A stretch of DNA of 64,000 nt from Cadophora sp. MPI-SDFR-AT-0126 (taxonomy: Eukaryota > Ascomycota > Leotiomycetes > Helotiales > Ploettnerulaceae): positions 2,976,001-3,040,000 of the forward strand of contig JAGMVK010000004.1 in NCBI GenBank assembly GCA_020747065.1. The letters run 5' to 3'. A program made the position numbers and the translations under genes. Below the pieces are notes generated by a model. That model did no database searches and was not told the origin of the DNA. It saw only the letters and a list, made by a program, of their open reading frames with translations. Position 1 is the stretch's first letter. Each line of letters begins with the position of its first letter. Of the stretch, positions 36,330 to 47,939 are shown piece after piece.

Positions 36330-37684
36330 GTGCGTAGCCGTAGCAGTAGCAGCCCCTCTCTATCTCTCTCACGATCTGGTATTTGCGAAAAGAGCTGATT
36401 TCTCAAGTAATAAAGATTGGAAAGCTGATCTCGATACTTCGAGGTCCTGATGCGACAAGCGTTTCATGGTCACGTGGTGATGTTTCACGTTTCTTCGGCT
36501 GGCTAGAAATCAGGGGAATATTGTCTGTGCGGGTGTTTGTGGGCTAAGTTAGTGATGCGAGACAAGGGTGTTCTTAAAGGTTTGATTCGTTCACGCGTCG
36601 TAAAGTGCTGTTGCCCCAAGTCTTGGTAGTGAACTGGGCGATGCAATCTGAGGAGTTGGACCTTAACTCGCCTCGGGATATGTACGCCAAGGGTTCTCCA
36701 CATGTCGTGGTACAGCAGTGAAAACACATGCTTTGCCGAGGAACTGTTCACTTAGAGAACCATAACTTTTGCTCCCTCAAGAGACTGGAATACCTAGCCG
36801 CTGGATATACCTGCACCGCGTGCCATGTAACCGTCACGTGGTTTATGTACTTCCGGTCTGAGAAAGCGGAGCTGAGTATCTTTAAGCAGTTGATAGATGG
36901 ATGGCTATCTTGTAGAAACGAAAAGAGTTCTGGGGAGAAGTCCTATTAAGTTGTAGCCATTTCTCTTGATAGAAAGAGAGGAAGACGAGGCGGTGAGAGG
37001 CTCTCAAGCAATCAAGAGAAAACTGCACGTAAAAGTCAAACGCACATAACACCAAAACACAACAAACACGTCTACAAGATGGCCCCCGATAGGAAAGACT
37101 ACACGGTTTGAGGCATTTCCTTGAAATGACGGCGATATTTCGTTGTACGGAATGGATCGGCATCTCGAGGGCCGACAGAAAGATCACCAGAAAACAAAAA
37201 AGCTCATGACGAATAAAGCACTCTTCAGAATCTTCGGCAGCCACTTGGAACATCTTATAATTGACTCATCGCATTCTCAGAAAGAACCGTTTGAGAGCGC
37301 AATAAGGACGATTGACGTAAAGAAAAGTTCCCACGCGACGCGACGAGAGCAGACTGTGCCTCAACCGTACAGCAAGCAAAATATTCGATCTCGAGTCATC
37401 GCGAAGGCAGCTGACTACAAAGTTGTCACCAACTGAAGAGGTTGAAGCAATTATCAGCTCAGTAAATAGGCAGAGACAGGCACCAGCAGCCTTTTATAAA
37501 CATTCCAGGCCACGACGTTGCATCCAGACCGTTTAGTTCTCAATAGTGCACACCTATTTTTAGGCGAACAGCCCCTTTTCTCCTCTCCCTCGCCACTGGT
37601 GCCAAGCTCTCGTTTAAGAAACGGACCCGCCGCAGTTCAATCTTCTACTTCAACATCAAATCCATTCCTTTACTTTCACGAGAT
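36330..37684. other. Divergent intergenic region
   Basis: About 1.35 kb between the acyltransferase (-) and the 654-aa protein gene (+). Short open frames occur on both strands but none is supported. Confidence 0.45.
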
Positions 37685-39844
37685 ATGTTCGGCTTCCTGA
37701 AGTCGTGTCTGTACTGGCTTGTTTCCATCGCTGTCGGCATATTCTCCGTGCTTTTTGTTGTCGGCATGGCGGTACAATGGAGAGAGCGCTCGAATGGACC
37801 ACAATTGAGGGGTGCTGGTCCAAAAGATGCCGAAGAGAAAATCCGTAATCGTGATATCCTTACATAATTTCCTCTAAATACTGACAATGACACAGCTGCG
37901 GGCCCTGCATATGAAATACCGACATTAAACGTGTTCCTCGCTGCGGCGACATCGGGCATCATGCCTGGTGGGACAAGAACGGAACTTCCAGTGTTTCCTC
38001 AATCGGAAATGCCCGTTCTGACGAAAAAGTACGAGGAATGGGCTCCTGAACCGTTCAGCAAGTTACCTGGACCGCAGGGCATCTTCGGTGCTTCGACCGC
38101 TGTCTCTCCGGCACCGTTAATACGGTGGATGCATATCCTCGGAGGGATGGACGACATTCTAGCCATGGCTTTCAGCAGCCGGACTCTTCCAACCAATGTT
38201 GAAAGGAGTTTCAAAATCATGAAGACGAAGGTCGGTCTTCTGAACTTTCACCCCCGAAATATTTATTGACTGCTCAGGTTTGGCTTGGACTTGCTCCCGT
38301 GACCCAAGCGCGATGGCGGGCAAAAGGTCTGGACGCCACGGAAAACATTGAAGAAGCGCTCGCGATCATCACACAAGTTGTGGACGTTTTCAAGCATCTC
38401 GCTAAACCCGAAGTCCAAGGCGACCTTCGTAACATCAACAACAAACTCTGGGCTGAAATCGATGTCTTCCAAGATGCGTGCAATGCAGTACGAACCACGA
38501 AAGGCGAGGCTGCACCAGAATGGAGTCTCACCAAATTGTGGGAGGCTTTCAATGAGTAAGTTCTAGCTTTCAATTCTTCTCAGAACATTGCTGATTATAT
38601 AGACACCATTTCAAATTCGTCGAGCAACAAGCACGCTCCTGGACACTCACCCGCCTCAAAACCCTCCACAACATCTGGAAGCAGAAATTCCTCACCACGT
38701 TCCAATCAGGCCGCGTCCTGAACGACACACAAGCCACCGTCCGAATCGACCACTTTGACATGATGATCATGCGCAAGATCCAGGAACTCCAATTCCAAGC
38801 AGGCATCTACATACGATCCCGCACGGACGGCTTCATCACTGCGAGTCGAGAGATCAACCCTGCCCTGTCAAATATCGACGCGCCCAAAGAGCAGCTGAAT
38901 CGCATCTACCGCAATATTGAGACCAACAGAATTTCTGCGATGGAGACTGCTTTCATGACAGTAGCTAATGCTAGGACGCAGCATCGACATCGCGAGGCGC
39001 CTGTTCCGGCTTTCTTGGAAGAGCCTAGTGTGAACACAGATCGCGAATTTGCGCACAAGGAACTGCAACCCGAGATTGAGACGCCGCCAGCCATGCTAAT
39101 GGAGCGGTGGGTTCGAGAGCAAATGGACGACAAAGTGGAAAGATGCGGTTTCGTCATTTACAGATTGGCGTATGAGGGAAGCGATGCGGAATGGAAGGAT
39201 TTTGTACGGAAATTGGAGACGGGCATTGAGAGTGGATTGGAAGGACTGGTCGGTGTAGATGGGATCAAGTCGAAGATGACGCTGCATTGGATTGATGGTC
39301 GAGAAGAAAAGATCCCAGAAGGCGACATCGATGCCGCCAGAAAGTAAGTCTCTCTAAACCAAATCTGGATCAGTGAATACTGACGGATGTTAGGGATTTC
39401 AAAACCATCTCCTCCCTCCCCAGCTTCCCCACCGGCCTCGCCAAAACCACCTTCCTCGCCATCACCCCCTCCTCCCTCCTTTCCTTCTCCGACGCCCGCG
39501 CCGGCGACCGCAAAGGCGACTACCGAGGCTTCCTTCAAGCCATCGACGCCGATTTCGACTCTTCCAAGCAAGAACCAGACAGAAAGAATAGTCCCAAAGG
39601 CTACGATGGCTCGTTCAAGATCATCGATCAGCTGGTCTGGACGGATCTGTTTGCGGTTTTTGTCGCGTGTCATGGGCAGTCGATGCAGGATTATTGGGCG
39701 CTGGCGGCGCAGCATCCGTGGGGTGTTTATGTTGGCCCTACGACGGGCGTGAGGAGGAGGCAGTGGAGGGAGATGAATGGTGGGTTGGGGTTTATGCTTG
39801 AGGCGAGTAAGAAGATTGTGGATGAGCGGGCTGGTGGGAGTTGA
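37685..39844 (+). CDS. Unrecognised 654-aa protein with N-terminal membrane anchor
   Basis: Five exons: 37685-37844, 37896-38230, 38278-38555, 38603-39343 and 39394-39844; introns are 47-51 bp with clean signals and frame is kept throughout, so the gene is well supported although I do not recognise the family. Residues of about 8-30 (LYWLVSIAVGIFSVLFVVGM) form one transmembrane helix or signal anchor. The remainder is soluble-looking, alpha/beta mixed and rich in Trp/Glu/Lys, with notable stretches such as RWMHILGGMDDILAMAF and FAVFVACHGQSMQDYWAL. There are no obvious metal, nucleotide or protease motifs. The last exon has a strong codon-composition shift from C-rich at its start to G-rich at its end. 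Confidence 0.8.
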
Positions 39845-40231
39845 GGACTACGTTGTGAGAGGTAATGAAGTAGCCAAGACAGGTGCAGGTGAGGATGAAG
39901 AAGTATAATTTGAAGAGGCCACATTTTTTCCTTGGAGATCTTGATGGTTCGCCAGCCACGTCGTATGGCCAATGTACCGCGATTTCCTTAACTTTGAACA
40001 ATGTTGAGCTCACAGGTGTTGGGCGACCGGGTTATATCCACCTTGTTTGTAGACAAAATTATGGAATCTTAGCTTAGCATTTCGAGGCGACTTTCGCCAT
40101 GATCGAAATGGCAGGTCGTGCCGGTGAACATATCTCTGTATAAATGACAGATGAAATTATTGGTAACGAAGAGTCACTTCGTCGCACTCTTTCTCAAATG
40201 ACTCTCGCTACTCGAGCTTGTGTACCCAAGA
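39845..40231. other. Convergent intergenic region
   Basis: This is the 3' space between the 654-aa protein gene (+) and the PLC-like gene (-); nothing else is seen. Confidence 0.45.
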
Positions 40232-41434
40232 TCACAAACTCAAGAATGTCTCCACCAACTCCCCGGGGGTCCCAAAGAAATCAAACATCACAATCCCCAA
40301 CCTTTTCCCCTTCATGCCCTTCAGGAACGATACCAATCTCTGATTCACACCCCCAAGCGGCGTACTCTCCGTCCCATTACCCGTCGCCATAATCCTCGGC
40401 GACACACTCGGAACACCAGCATTAAACTCCGCACTCGCAAACGTCCAAAACAAACCATCCATCGCACCACTCGCAGCCTTCTCCAAATGCGCCGTCGTAG
40501 CATTGACCTTCCACTGAATATTAACCTCAGCACCCGACCCAGCCGGCGCACCAGTCTCGTAGAAATCCTCGATATACGCCGTCAAGTTCCTCCCCTCATT
40601 ATACACCAGCTCAATATCAGGCGAATTATCAGTCCACTGCCCCGCAGGGAAGTAAACACCATACATTGCCTCCTCGTACTCCTTCGGCAGCGCATCCAGC
40701 CCAAACCGTCTCAACAACGTGATCTTCCCCCTCGCCTCCCCCAGCGTCCCAAACTCATTCCTTCGCTGCACGAAATTCCTCTTCGCAGCCTCACTCATCA
40801 ACACCTCGTAAACAGCCTTCTGAACATCCGCCCCATTCCGTGCATACCTCGTGGTACCACTCTCGTAATTCAGCGAGATCAGCACCGCTTCGCTGGGATG
40901 CTCATCCAACCACCTGTAAAACCCAAATAGCACATCCTCCAGTGTCGCACGCTGAGACTGCAGCGCCTGCGAGTGCCAGAACACGAGACTCGAGTTCGTG
41001 ACATCGAACGCGAAGCGTAAATCAAAAACGCGAATCCCAGCATCAAGCATAGCGATTATCGGCGCTTCCTGGCAGCGGAATACGGATGGTGGAAGGACGG
41101 GCTGGCCGCCGAGGGAGGTGATGCCGGAGAGGAACTGCTGCGTCGAGAGGCTGTAGTTCCAGGTGTGGGCGTCGTGGGTACCGGGGAGGTTCATGTGGAT
41201 TAGAGGTGTGGAGTCTGGGTAGGATTTCATCCATGTTGAGGTTTTGGAGGTTGTTTTCTGGTAGGGTCCGAAGATTGGGGAGGCGTCGCTGAGGACTTTT
41301 TGAAGGGCGAATTGGGTGACTTGGTTTGAGATTGTGGATTTGACGGTATATGAAGAGGGGGGAGTTGGTGAAGCTGATGTGAAAATTGTGTGAGCTGAAA
41401 GGATTAGAGTTACGAGGTAATTGAGCAACATCAT
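40232..41434 (-). CDS. Secreted PI-PLC-like phosphodiesterase
   Basis: Single exon, 400 aa, with a signal peptide (LVTLILSAHTIFTSA). The PLC-like TIM-barrel X-domain is visible: the first catalytic His at residue 87 in MNLPGTHDAHTW, the strand GIRVFDLRFA with the conserved Asp/Arg, and the second His at 154 in VFWHSQ. C-terminal strands end with LGIVMFDFFGTPGELV, typical of fungal secreted PLC-like proteins. Bacterial and fungal relatives cleave phosphatidylinositol or GPI-type phosphodiesters; whether this one does is unknown. Probable N-glycosylation sites occur (NYS, NSS, NLT, NAT, NGT). Confidence 0.9.
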   Translation of the reverse strand: MMLLNYLVTLILSAHTIFTSASPTPPSSYTVKSTISNQVTQFALQKVLSDASPIFGPYQKTTSKTSTWMKSYPDSTPLIHMNLPGTHDAHTWNYSLSTQQFLSGITSLGGQPVLPPSVFRCQEAPIIAMLDAGIRVFDLRFAFDVTNSSLVFWHSQALQSQRATLEDVLFGFYRWLDEHPSEAVLISLNYESGTTRYARNGADVQKAVYEVLMSEAAKRNFVQRRNEFGTLGEARGKITLLRRFGLDALPKEYEEAMYGVYFPAGQWTDNSPDIELVYNEGRNLTAYIEDFYETGAPAGSGAEVNIQWKVNATTAHLEKAASGAMDGLFWTFASAEFNAGVPSVSPRIMATGNGTESTPLGGVNQRLVSFLKGMKGKRLGIVMFDFFGTPGELVETFLSL

Positions 41435-41975
41435 GCCTGATGAACGAGTGAAGCAAATGAGGATATGATGAGAAAATTAACAAATATTAAATGATCGATT
41501 GGTATCCGGCCGACTTATACACCGGCTGAAGGGAGTGCTATTGCACTGTGTATAGCAACTTCCCCCTCTTAAAGTCACACGTGGGATGGAAACCTCTACG
41601 ACTCGCTGAGGTGCAGCTTTCGACTAAATATGCATGTAGCTGATCTTACCTTAACCGAATGAGGAACAGAGCACGGACACTCTTCCGAATTAATTCTGGT
41701 CAAATATACCTCGATTTCAGATTGTACGACATCAACTCCTATGGGATAAAACTGGAGATGTCAACAAAGCGGGGTTTATTTGAGGAAGTGAAAAAGCCGC
41801 TATCTCAATCACAGTTTCGATACAAGAAAATATATTCGAACTAGCCCAAATAGTGTTTTTAATCGCTCTTCAGATGCCATGTATTCAACCAAACTTATAA
41901 GAGAAATCGGTGGAACAAGTTGCGGCCAGAAGCCACATTCCAAATCCAAAACACTACCAGAAATTTGACAAATTC
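41435..41975. other. Intergenic region
   Basis: This is the promoter of the PLC-like gene (-) and 3' region of the isochorismatase-like gene (-). No other gene was recognised. Confidence 0.4.
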
Positions 41976-42560
41976 TTAATGATCATAACCCAACCCTTTC
42001 CTTATCCTCTCCGTATTCGTAACAAGCGCATAAGAATTCAACATCCCCATAGCAGCATTGTGCGTCTCCTCCGCATCCCTCTGCTTCCCCGTGACCCAAT
42101 CCGTCATCCCATAACTCGCACACGCATCACCCACAACTACCATCCGAAACCCCAAGTCCGCTCCATGTCTCGTCGTGCTATTGATACACTCCGATCCATC
42201 CATCCCAATCACAATAACCCTCCTGTCTCCATAGCTCTTAATCACACCTGGAAGTTCCGTTGCAACGAAAGGACTTCCTACGTTCTTGATGAACGTTGGC
42301 TCGCCTTCTTTTGGTGCAGCGCATGTGTGAGGGGCGAATGACTCGGGGTACTTGGATGAGATGGGGTTGTTTGGCTCGGTGGCGTCGTGGTATACGTGTA
42401 GGACTGGCCAGGAATTGGACCGCCATGTCTCAAGGAGACGGGCTACATTTTTCGTGAAGTCTGGAGTAGATCTTGGTCCCCAGGCTTCAGGGCCTTCGAC
42501 AAGACCGTGCTGAATATCGATCAGGAGCAGGATAGCAGGCTCGCTTGTGTTTGTTGACAT
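41976..42560 (-). CDS. Isochorismatase-like cysteine hydrolase
   Basis: Single exon, 194 aa from the ATG at 42560 (the frame is open further upstream but lacks a better start). The Asp-Lys-Cys triad of the isochorismatase fold is visible: D15 in LLLIDIQHG, K92 in FIKNVGSPF and C125 in GMDGSECINSTTRHGADLGF. The following helix/strand FRMVVVGDACASYG and the conserved Thr-Arg fit the family. Members hydrolyse amides or vinyl ethers (nicotinamide, N-carbamoyl compounds, isochorismate); the substrate is not deducible. No signal peptide, so probably cytosolic. It is divergently arranged with the methyltransferase gene, sharing about 570 bases of promoter. Confidence 0.9.
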   Translation of the reverse strand: MSTNTSEPAILLLIDIQHGLVEGPEAWGPRSTPDFTKNVARLLETWRSNSWPVLHVYHDATEPNNPISSKYPESFAPHTCAAPKEGEPTFIKNVGSPFVATELPGVIKSYGDRRVIVIGMDGSECINSTTRHGADLGFRMVVVGDACASYGMTDWVTGKQRDAEETHNAAMGMLNSYALVTNTERIRKGLGYDH

Positions 42561-43128
42561 CGTGAATTTTACCCGTGGACCATAAAATAGATTAAAGATG
42601 AAGACGGGGCCCCAGGCGAGAAATGGAGATGGGACCCTGGATTGAAGAAGGGGGCACGTCACGTGTTTGGCGGGGTAAATCTACGACCTTCCTCTTCCTC
42701 TCTTTCCTTGCAGTAAGCCACGACTATCAATTGTCCGAGTTATCACAAACCCCTGATCACCAACTCCATCGGTCTCAATCTACATGAAGCTTCATCATGG
42801 CTCCGTCAGCAGTCTGTATCTGGCACTGCTTCCGTTCTCAACACGCGTTCTCGGCCTGATGGCAATGGTGGGTGAACATCATTGGTGGCACATCCCAGCA
42901 GCAGCAAGGTTTCCGTCCTGCATACAGTAGGAGCAGGGCGAACCCTGGCCTGCCATATCGTATCTTTAATGGGCACACTGGGGGTTTATCCACCTGCTCT
43001 AATTAAAGCCACTGCAGATTTGTGTGGCACCGACACATCGATCTTTCGCCGAGCCATTGAAGAAGGTCCGATTCTATATTCTATACTTATGTCCCTCGAA
43101 AACACCACCGAGATTCTTCAACCAAATC
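42561..43128. promoter_or_regulatory. Shared divergent promoter region
   Basis: This lies between the isochorismatase-like hydrolase (-) and the SAM methyltransferase (+). A TA-rich tctatattctatactt at about 43073-43088 is the best core-promoter candidate for the methyltransferase. Co-regulation is possible but only inferred from arrangement. Confidence 0.35.
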
Positions 43129-44597
43129 ATGGCTTCTCCATCTAAGCAAACGTTGTCGCCAGACGTGGATTTGAGTGTCATTGAAGACCTCGTGGCGAAT
43201 GTACCAGATTCTCCAGACGCGTTTACAAAATTGGCGGAGAAGAACAAATTGGCTGTGAGTTGCCCTCAGCATAAAATTTAGAATCGCGATCTAACATTCC
43301 TTTAGGTTGATCCGAGGAAAGATGGACAACTTATCGAGGTTTCTGTGTGAGTAAAGAATTGCAAGCAATCACTGTCGTACTAATCCTCGACCAGGTCTGA
43401 GACTGCTTCAATCTCATCAAGTCTATTCGAACACGTGGAAGAAAACGGACGCACATATCACAAATATAAAGAAGGAAGTCAGTTTATGAATATGTCCTCA
43501 AAAGATGTACCCACTGACAAATGAAGAATATACTCTTCCCAATGACGAGGTGAGTCACATGAATCTCCAGCATGTGACAGAAACATTCTTCTCACTTCTT
43601 CCAGTTCGAACAGAATAGACTTGGTAGAGGAAACCAGCGGGATTACTATGTATGGACTTGCTAATAACTGTCAGATTTGCAACATGAGCTATGCAAGATG
43701 AGTTTGCATGGCAAGCTCCATCTGGCTCCCCTCAAACCAGAAAAAATGAAATATGCGCTTGACTTTGGCACTGGGACAGGAATTTGGGCTATCGAATTGG
43801 GTTTGTGTTCTCTAGTCTACCAAAAAGGAAATGCTGATGTACCCAGCCGAAACATATCCTGATTGCAAGGTCATTGGCAGTGATCTTTCTCCCATCCAGC
43901 CAGAATTGTATTTCACCAGCGCTCCATTAGCATGCTCTGGCTCACATTGTACCAGTATACCGTCTAACTGCTCATTCGAAATCGACGATATGGATGATGA
44001 ATGGATCTATTCCCAACCTTTCTCCTACATTCATGGGCGGCTCCTCGTCTTCTGCTTCACAGATGCCATGTCCATCTTCCGGAAAGCTTACGACGCGCTC
44101 GAACCGGGCGGATGGTTCGAAATGCAAGATACCTGCGCACCTCTCGGTTCCATTGATGGCACCCTGGAAGGGACACCTCTCCTTGAAACATACAACTTGA
44201 TCGTAAAGACCTTTCTAGAGAAGCGAGGCATCGACGTCACAGCCGCTAGCCGCTATAAAAGCATGATGGAAGAAATCGGCTTCGTTGATGTCAAAGAGGT
44301 GAAGATTGAATGGCCTATTGGTACGTGGGCGAAGAGTGCTTATCACAAGCGAATTGGCGCCTGGTATCAGAGAGATCTGAAGATGGGTACTGAAGGTATC
44401 ATGATGGGCCTCTTTACGAGGATGCTAGGATGGACGAAAGAGCAAGTTGATGAGCTCCTCGTCAAGGTTCTTGCGGATATGGATGATAAGAACATCCACT
44501 CATACCAACCTTTGTGAGTTTCCACTAACACAATCATGGCTGAGTGCTGATGAAGGATAGTTATGTTGTCTATGGTCAGAAACCAGAATCCGTATAG
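43129..44597 (+). CDS. LaeA-like SAM-dependent methyltransferase
   Basis: Nine exons: 43129-43254, 43306-43346, 43395-43477, 43527-43549, 43605-43623, 43675-43800, 43847-43907, 43956-44513 and 44561-44597; 357 aa. The order of motifs matches the large fungal methyltransferase group that includes LaeA: YTLPNDEFEQNRLDLQHEL, then motif I LDFGTGTGIWAIEL, IGSDLSPIQP (acidic residue binding the SAM ribose), CSFEIDDMDDEW, a post-I strand with the motif FSYIHGRLL, and LEPGGWFEMQD. The 48-bp segment 43908-43955 is in frame but breaks the family pattern, has GT...CAG ends, and is treated here as an intron; if retained it adds 16 residues. The short exons are supported by the match to PNDE-x3-RLD. The methyl acceptor is unknown. 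Confidence 0.85.
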
Positions 44598-44789
44598 AAG
44601 ATCACGCGACAGACGTTTTCTTGGGAAAGGGCATTCCATTCATATGTTCATACGCAAATGCAAAATATATACAAGTTATCGAAAGAAGGTTTTCGTCCAT
44701 CGTCCAGTCTGATACGATGCACAAGGTACGTGATCCTTAGTCCCAGCCTCTGGAGTATCCTCCACCTCAGAGCTATCCTCGCCTCCCTC

Positions 44790-45656
44790 TCATGAAACAG
44801 TATAAACTCCAGTGGAAGTGGCAGTCGGCTTAGCTGGTAGCGTCTGACTGATCGTCGCCGCACCGCTATACAACGCTGGACCGGGGATTGTGTAGTTGGT
44901 GAACTTCGAGTACAAGTCAAACAAGATCCCGGGATCGGTGGATTTCATGAAGGTCGTCGCCAACACACCGTTTGCCAGCTTGTCGGTTCCGGTGCCCTTG
45001 ATGGCAAGGTTCAAGCACTGTGGATAATCTTGTGCTCCGTTCGCTTGGCCGGCAGCATGCAATGCTATGATCTCATGGCGGATCACATAGTTGCCGGTTG
45101 CAATATTGGCTGGGATGACGGTAGTCCAGCTGTTGTTGTTGGCGATCAACTGATCAGTGGCCCAGTACCCGTTCGTTATCGACGATGGATCCAATAAACC
45201 AACAGCGGAAATCTTCGTCCAGAGAAGCTTCGTCTTGTCCACTGTCTCGCAAGGTCCATTGCAATTCGCCAGATAATCGATGACTGGACCTTTATGAGAA
45301 GTCGGCCAAGGCGTCCACTGGAACTCGACCTTCCCGCCAGCCTTGATGGGTGCGGCGGCCTGGGCATTCGTGGCCCCAACGTGGCAGATCACATCTGCTG
45401 TTGCAAAATTATTTGGCGCGATGAAGCCATTGTCGAGGTCTCCCGGGATCTTCCAACCCGCAGTGACCGGAGCGGGGTTAACCCACTGGTAAGATGGATT
45501 GTATCCATCATAGCTGGTGAACGATTAGCACTGTCTAGTCTCAACATCAAATACAGGAAGCATAACTCACTAAATACCATCAGCAACGATACCTGAGACC
45601 GTCCCATGCGCCACAACCGTCGACACCAGCCCCAACAGCGAAAGCTTCGAGAACAT
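44790..45656 (-). CDS. AA9 lytic polysaccharide monooxygenase
   Basis: Two exons, 45656-45571 and 45513-44790, with a 57-bp intron; 269 aa. The signal peptide of 16 residues leaves the mature N-terminal His (H17), half of the copper histidine brace; the second His is H102 in SHKGPVIDYLA, and the axial Tyr is Y192 in GAQDYPQC with the usual Gln two residues before. The motif YVIRHEIIALH is characteristic of AA9. The enzyme oxidatively cleaves cellulose or hemicellulose outside the cell. There is no carbohydrate-binding module: the protein stops after a short Thr/Pro tail (AKPTATSTGVYTVS). It is convergent with the methyltransferase, only about 190 bases apart. A TATA-like stretch is at about 45805-45817. 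Confidence 0.95.
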
Positions 45657-47810
45657 ATCTATCGTTCTTCCGTTCCACGAACGCTTGGATATCACCAAGG
45701 GGTATCAATACTTCAAGTGAGCAGCGAAGTATGCTTGAGACGGACTCTCGAATTTGCCAGAAGTACAGCGATCGACTCCTTTCTCCCAGCAGCAAGCACC
45801 GGCAATATATACTTATAGTGCCAAGTAGCGCCGCCATCTGGTTCATGGAACTTATCTACGCCTCCCACCTCACCACATGCTCTCCACCCCTTTCCCCATC
45901 AACGGAACCGTTCATCCATCCCCAAAACTTCAAACTCTCTCCTCATCCCATGACCAAAATCATCCCTTCAACGTCCTCCAAATTAATCTATTCGGCTGCC
46001 CCTTCCACAGCATCCACCTATCGCCTTGTTCGCCTTTACTAAAGATCTCGGCAGCCTTCCGTCCGTCTGATGATTCCTTCTCCAGAGATAGATGAATAAA
46101 TGCCGGGGTTGACGTATGCGCTGGGATTCTACCCCAGCTTTTCCCGACGACCCGTCGGGAGTGTTTGGTTTTAGCCGCAGATGGTGGGGTAAATGAAGCT
46201 TTTGGACGGAACGTGGGGTATGACCAATATAAACTTATCGCGTGGACTGAAGCTTCTCGGTTATGCTTGGATGGAGGAGGTTCTGGATGCTTATGTTGAA
46301 ATGTGATGAGTTTCCTTCCACGGCGGTTGTTGACGTCCAAGGGAGAGACTTGAAGACGTTCGGTTATCTCGGGTATGAAATCTTGTTTACCTGGGAATTC
46401 ACCTGTAATTAAGGGAATTCATAGATTTCTACTACGTCTAGAATCCTCCAGACCACTCGAGGCTCTTTCTCACGCAAAATGATGATTTGCTCCTACAGCT
46501 ATGTGACACCCACGTGATTCTACCCCTTCCCCTCACTTGCTTCTTCACATGTGTAGGCTCGGAGCGGTCGATCTGCCTCCGTGATGACTGACAAGGAAAA
46601 CCTTAAAGTGTAGTGAAACATTAAGATTCCAGTATCATCAAGGGTCCTAAAAGCTTAGCGATTCCCTTGCCAATGGGGATCTCGAACTTGGAGCTGCCAA
46701 AGTGTAAGATGACGTTACCCACCTTACAGTCTACAATATAGACCAAATAGAGCCTGTTCAATTTGTAGTGAATAATGTAGTATTCTGGCTCCGATAACTC
46801 AGATGGTATGTTCTTTATTTCAGCTGTCGTCACACAAAGCTGCTCTTGTTATGAATGGAGCTGTTTGTCTTCTTCGGCTCGGTTTCCGTCAACGGTCCAA
46901 ATGTTTGGAGAGATCAGTATTCTTGAGTCTTGATACTCTCAACATACAAGTATTGTTTGCAAGATCCGAGACAGTACTATTATCCGTTTTTGGTTTCGTG
47001 AATTCATCGTGAGCTTTGAATGGCATTTGGTAGCAGCATGAGGTTCTAGCAGCACTTGACCGCGCCGGTACGGAGACGAGTAGGAAAAAAAGTATGGCAT
47101 TGGGAGGTGATTGTAATTTAAGCATGAGTTTTCGAATATGCATTTAGTCCAATTTCTTCTCCTCGTCTCTCCTGTTATGCTTGCTTGAAGCGAAGCAAGA
47201 AATGCAAGGACGCCCGATGAAGGAGAAACGTCCCCACAATATCAGCGCACCGGGGACTTCCGTATGAACATGACCGATAAAGGTACATCTGTAATCGGGG
47301 ATCGATAGATAACATTTACCGATCTGATCCTGCCAAACTCTCGCTGCGTATTCGTGTTTTATTTCCAAGTGCAGTGAAGTCATTTGTTCGATATAAGTCC
47401 TCATATACCCTCAGCCGCTCACCATTTCCTTCCCGACAGCCGAGCTTAAACCAAACGACATCCCTCCGTTCACAATTTCATTGGCACATAGCACCTCGGC
47501 ATGTGATGTTTCACAATCTTCGCAACAGCTTCTATCGCATGGCTTCCCCAAACCAGTCAAAGCGGGTCCCTTGTCGCAAGATTTCCAAACAGTCTATCCC
47601 TGTCCACGCTCACATACCATCGCAAGATTTCGTCCAATCTCAGCCAGACGCTGAGTCTGTGTGCTGGCTTCAATGCTGTTCATGCATGATGATGGAAGTT
47701 GGCTGTCATTCGAGTCGGAGGTCTCTCCTTCTGACCTCATTTCATAGTTGATCAACAATCAAAGCGCGATCTTCCTGATTAAAATCTTTTTGTCTGGCGA
47801 TTGTGCTCTC
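45657..47810. other. Gene-poor stretch
   Basis: Over 2 kb between the LPMO promoter and the Sur7-like gene with no supported gene. A 126-codon minus-strand frame at 45960-46340 and a 125-codon plus-strand frame at 47374-47751 lack domain features or introns. Confidence 0.45.
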
Positions 47811-47818
47811 TATATAAA
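47811..47818 (+). promoter_or_regulatory. TATA box of the Sur7-like gene
   Basis: The sequence tatataaa lies about 120 bases upstream of the ATG at 47940, a standard distance. Confidence 0.5.
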
Positions 47819-47939
47819 GACGAATAGTGATCAATCCGACCAGCACTGCACTTGTAACTAATGCTTCTTTACGGAACCCTAGTCGTTAGCCGCAACACTC
47901 CGAGAAAAACCTCACGCCGAACGAACATAAACTACGATC

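Noticed and set aside
43908..43955. Family-specific 16-residue insertion in the methyltransferase
   Set aside because: The segment has GT...CAG ends, is 48 bp, and removing it restores the usual SPIQP-to-CxFEIDD spacing, so it is better read as an intron.
10775..45656. Secondary-metabolite gene cluster (monooxygenase, methyltransferase, acyltransferase, Zn2Cys6 regulator)
   Set aside because: The genes are spread over 35 kb with unrelated genes between, and no polyketide synthase, peptide synthetase or terpene synthase is present.
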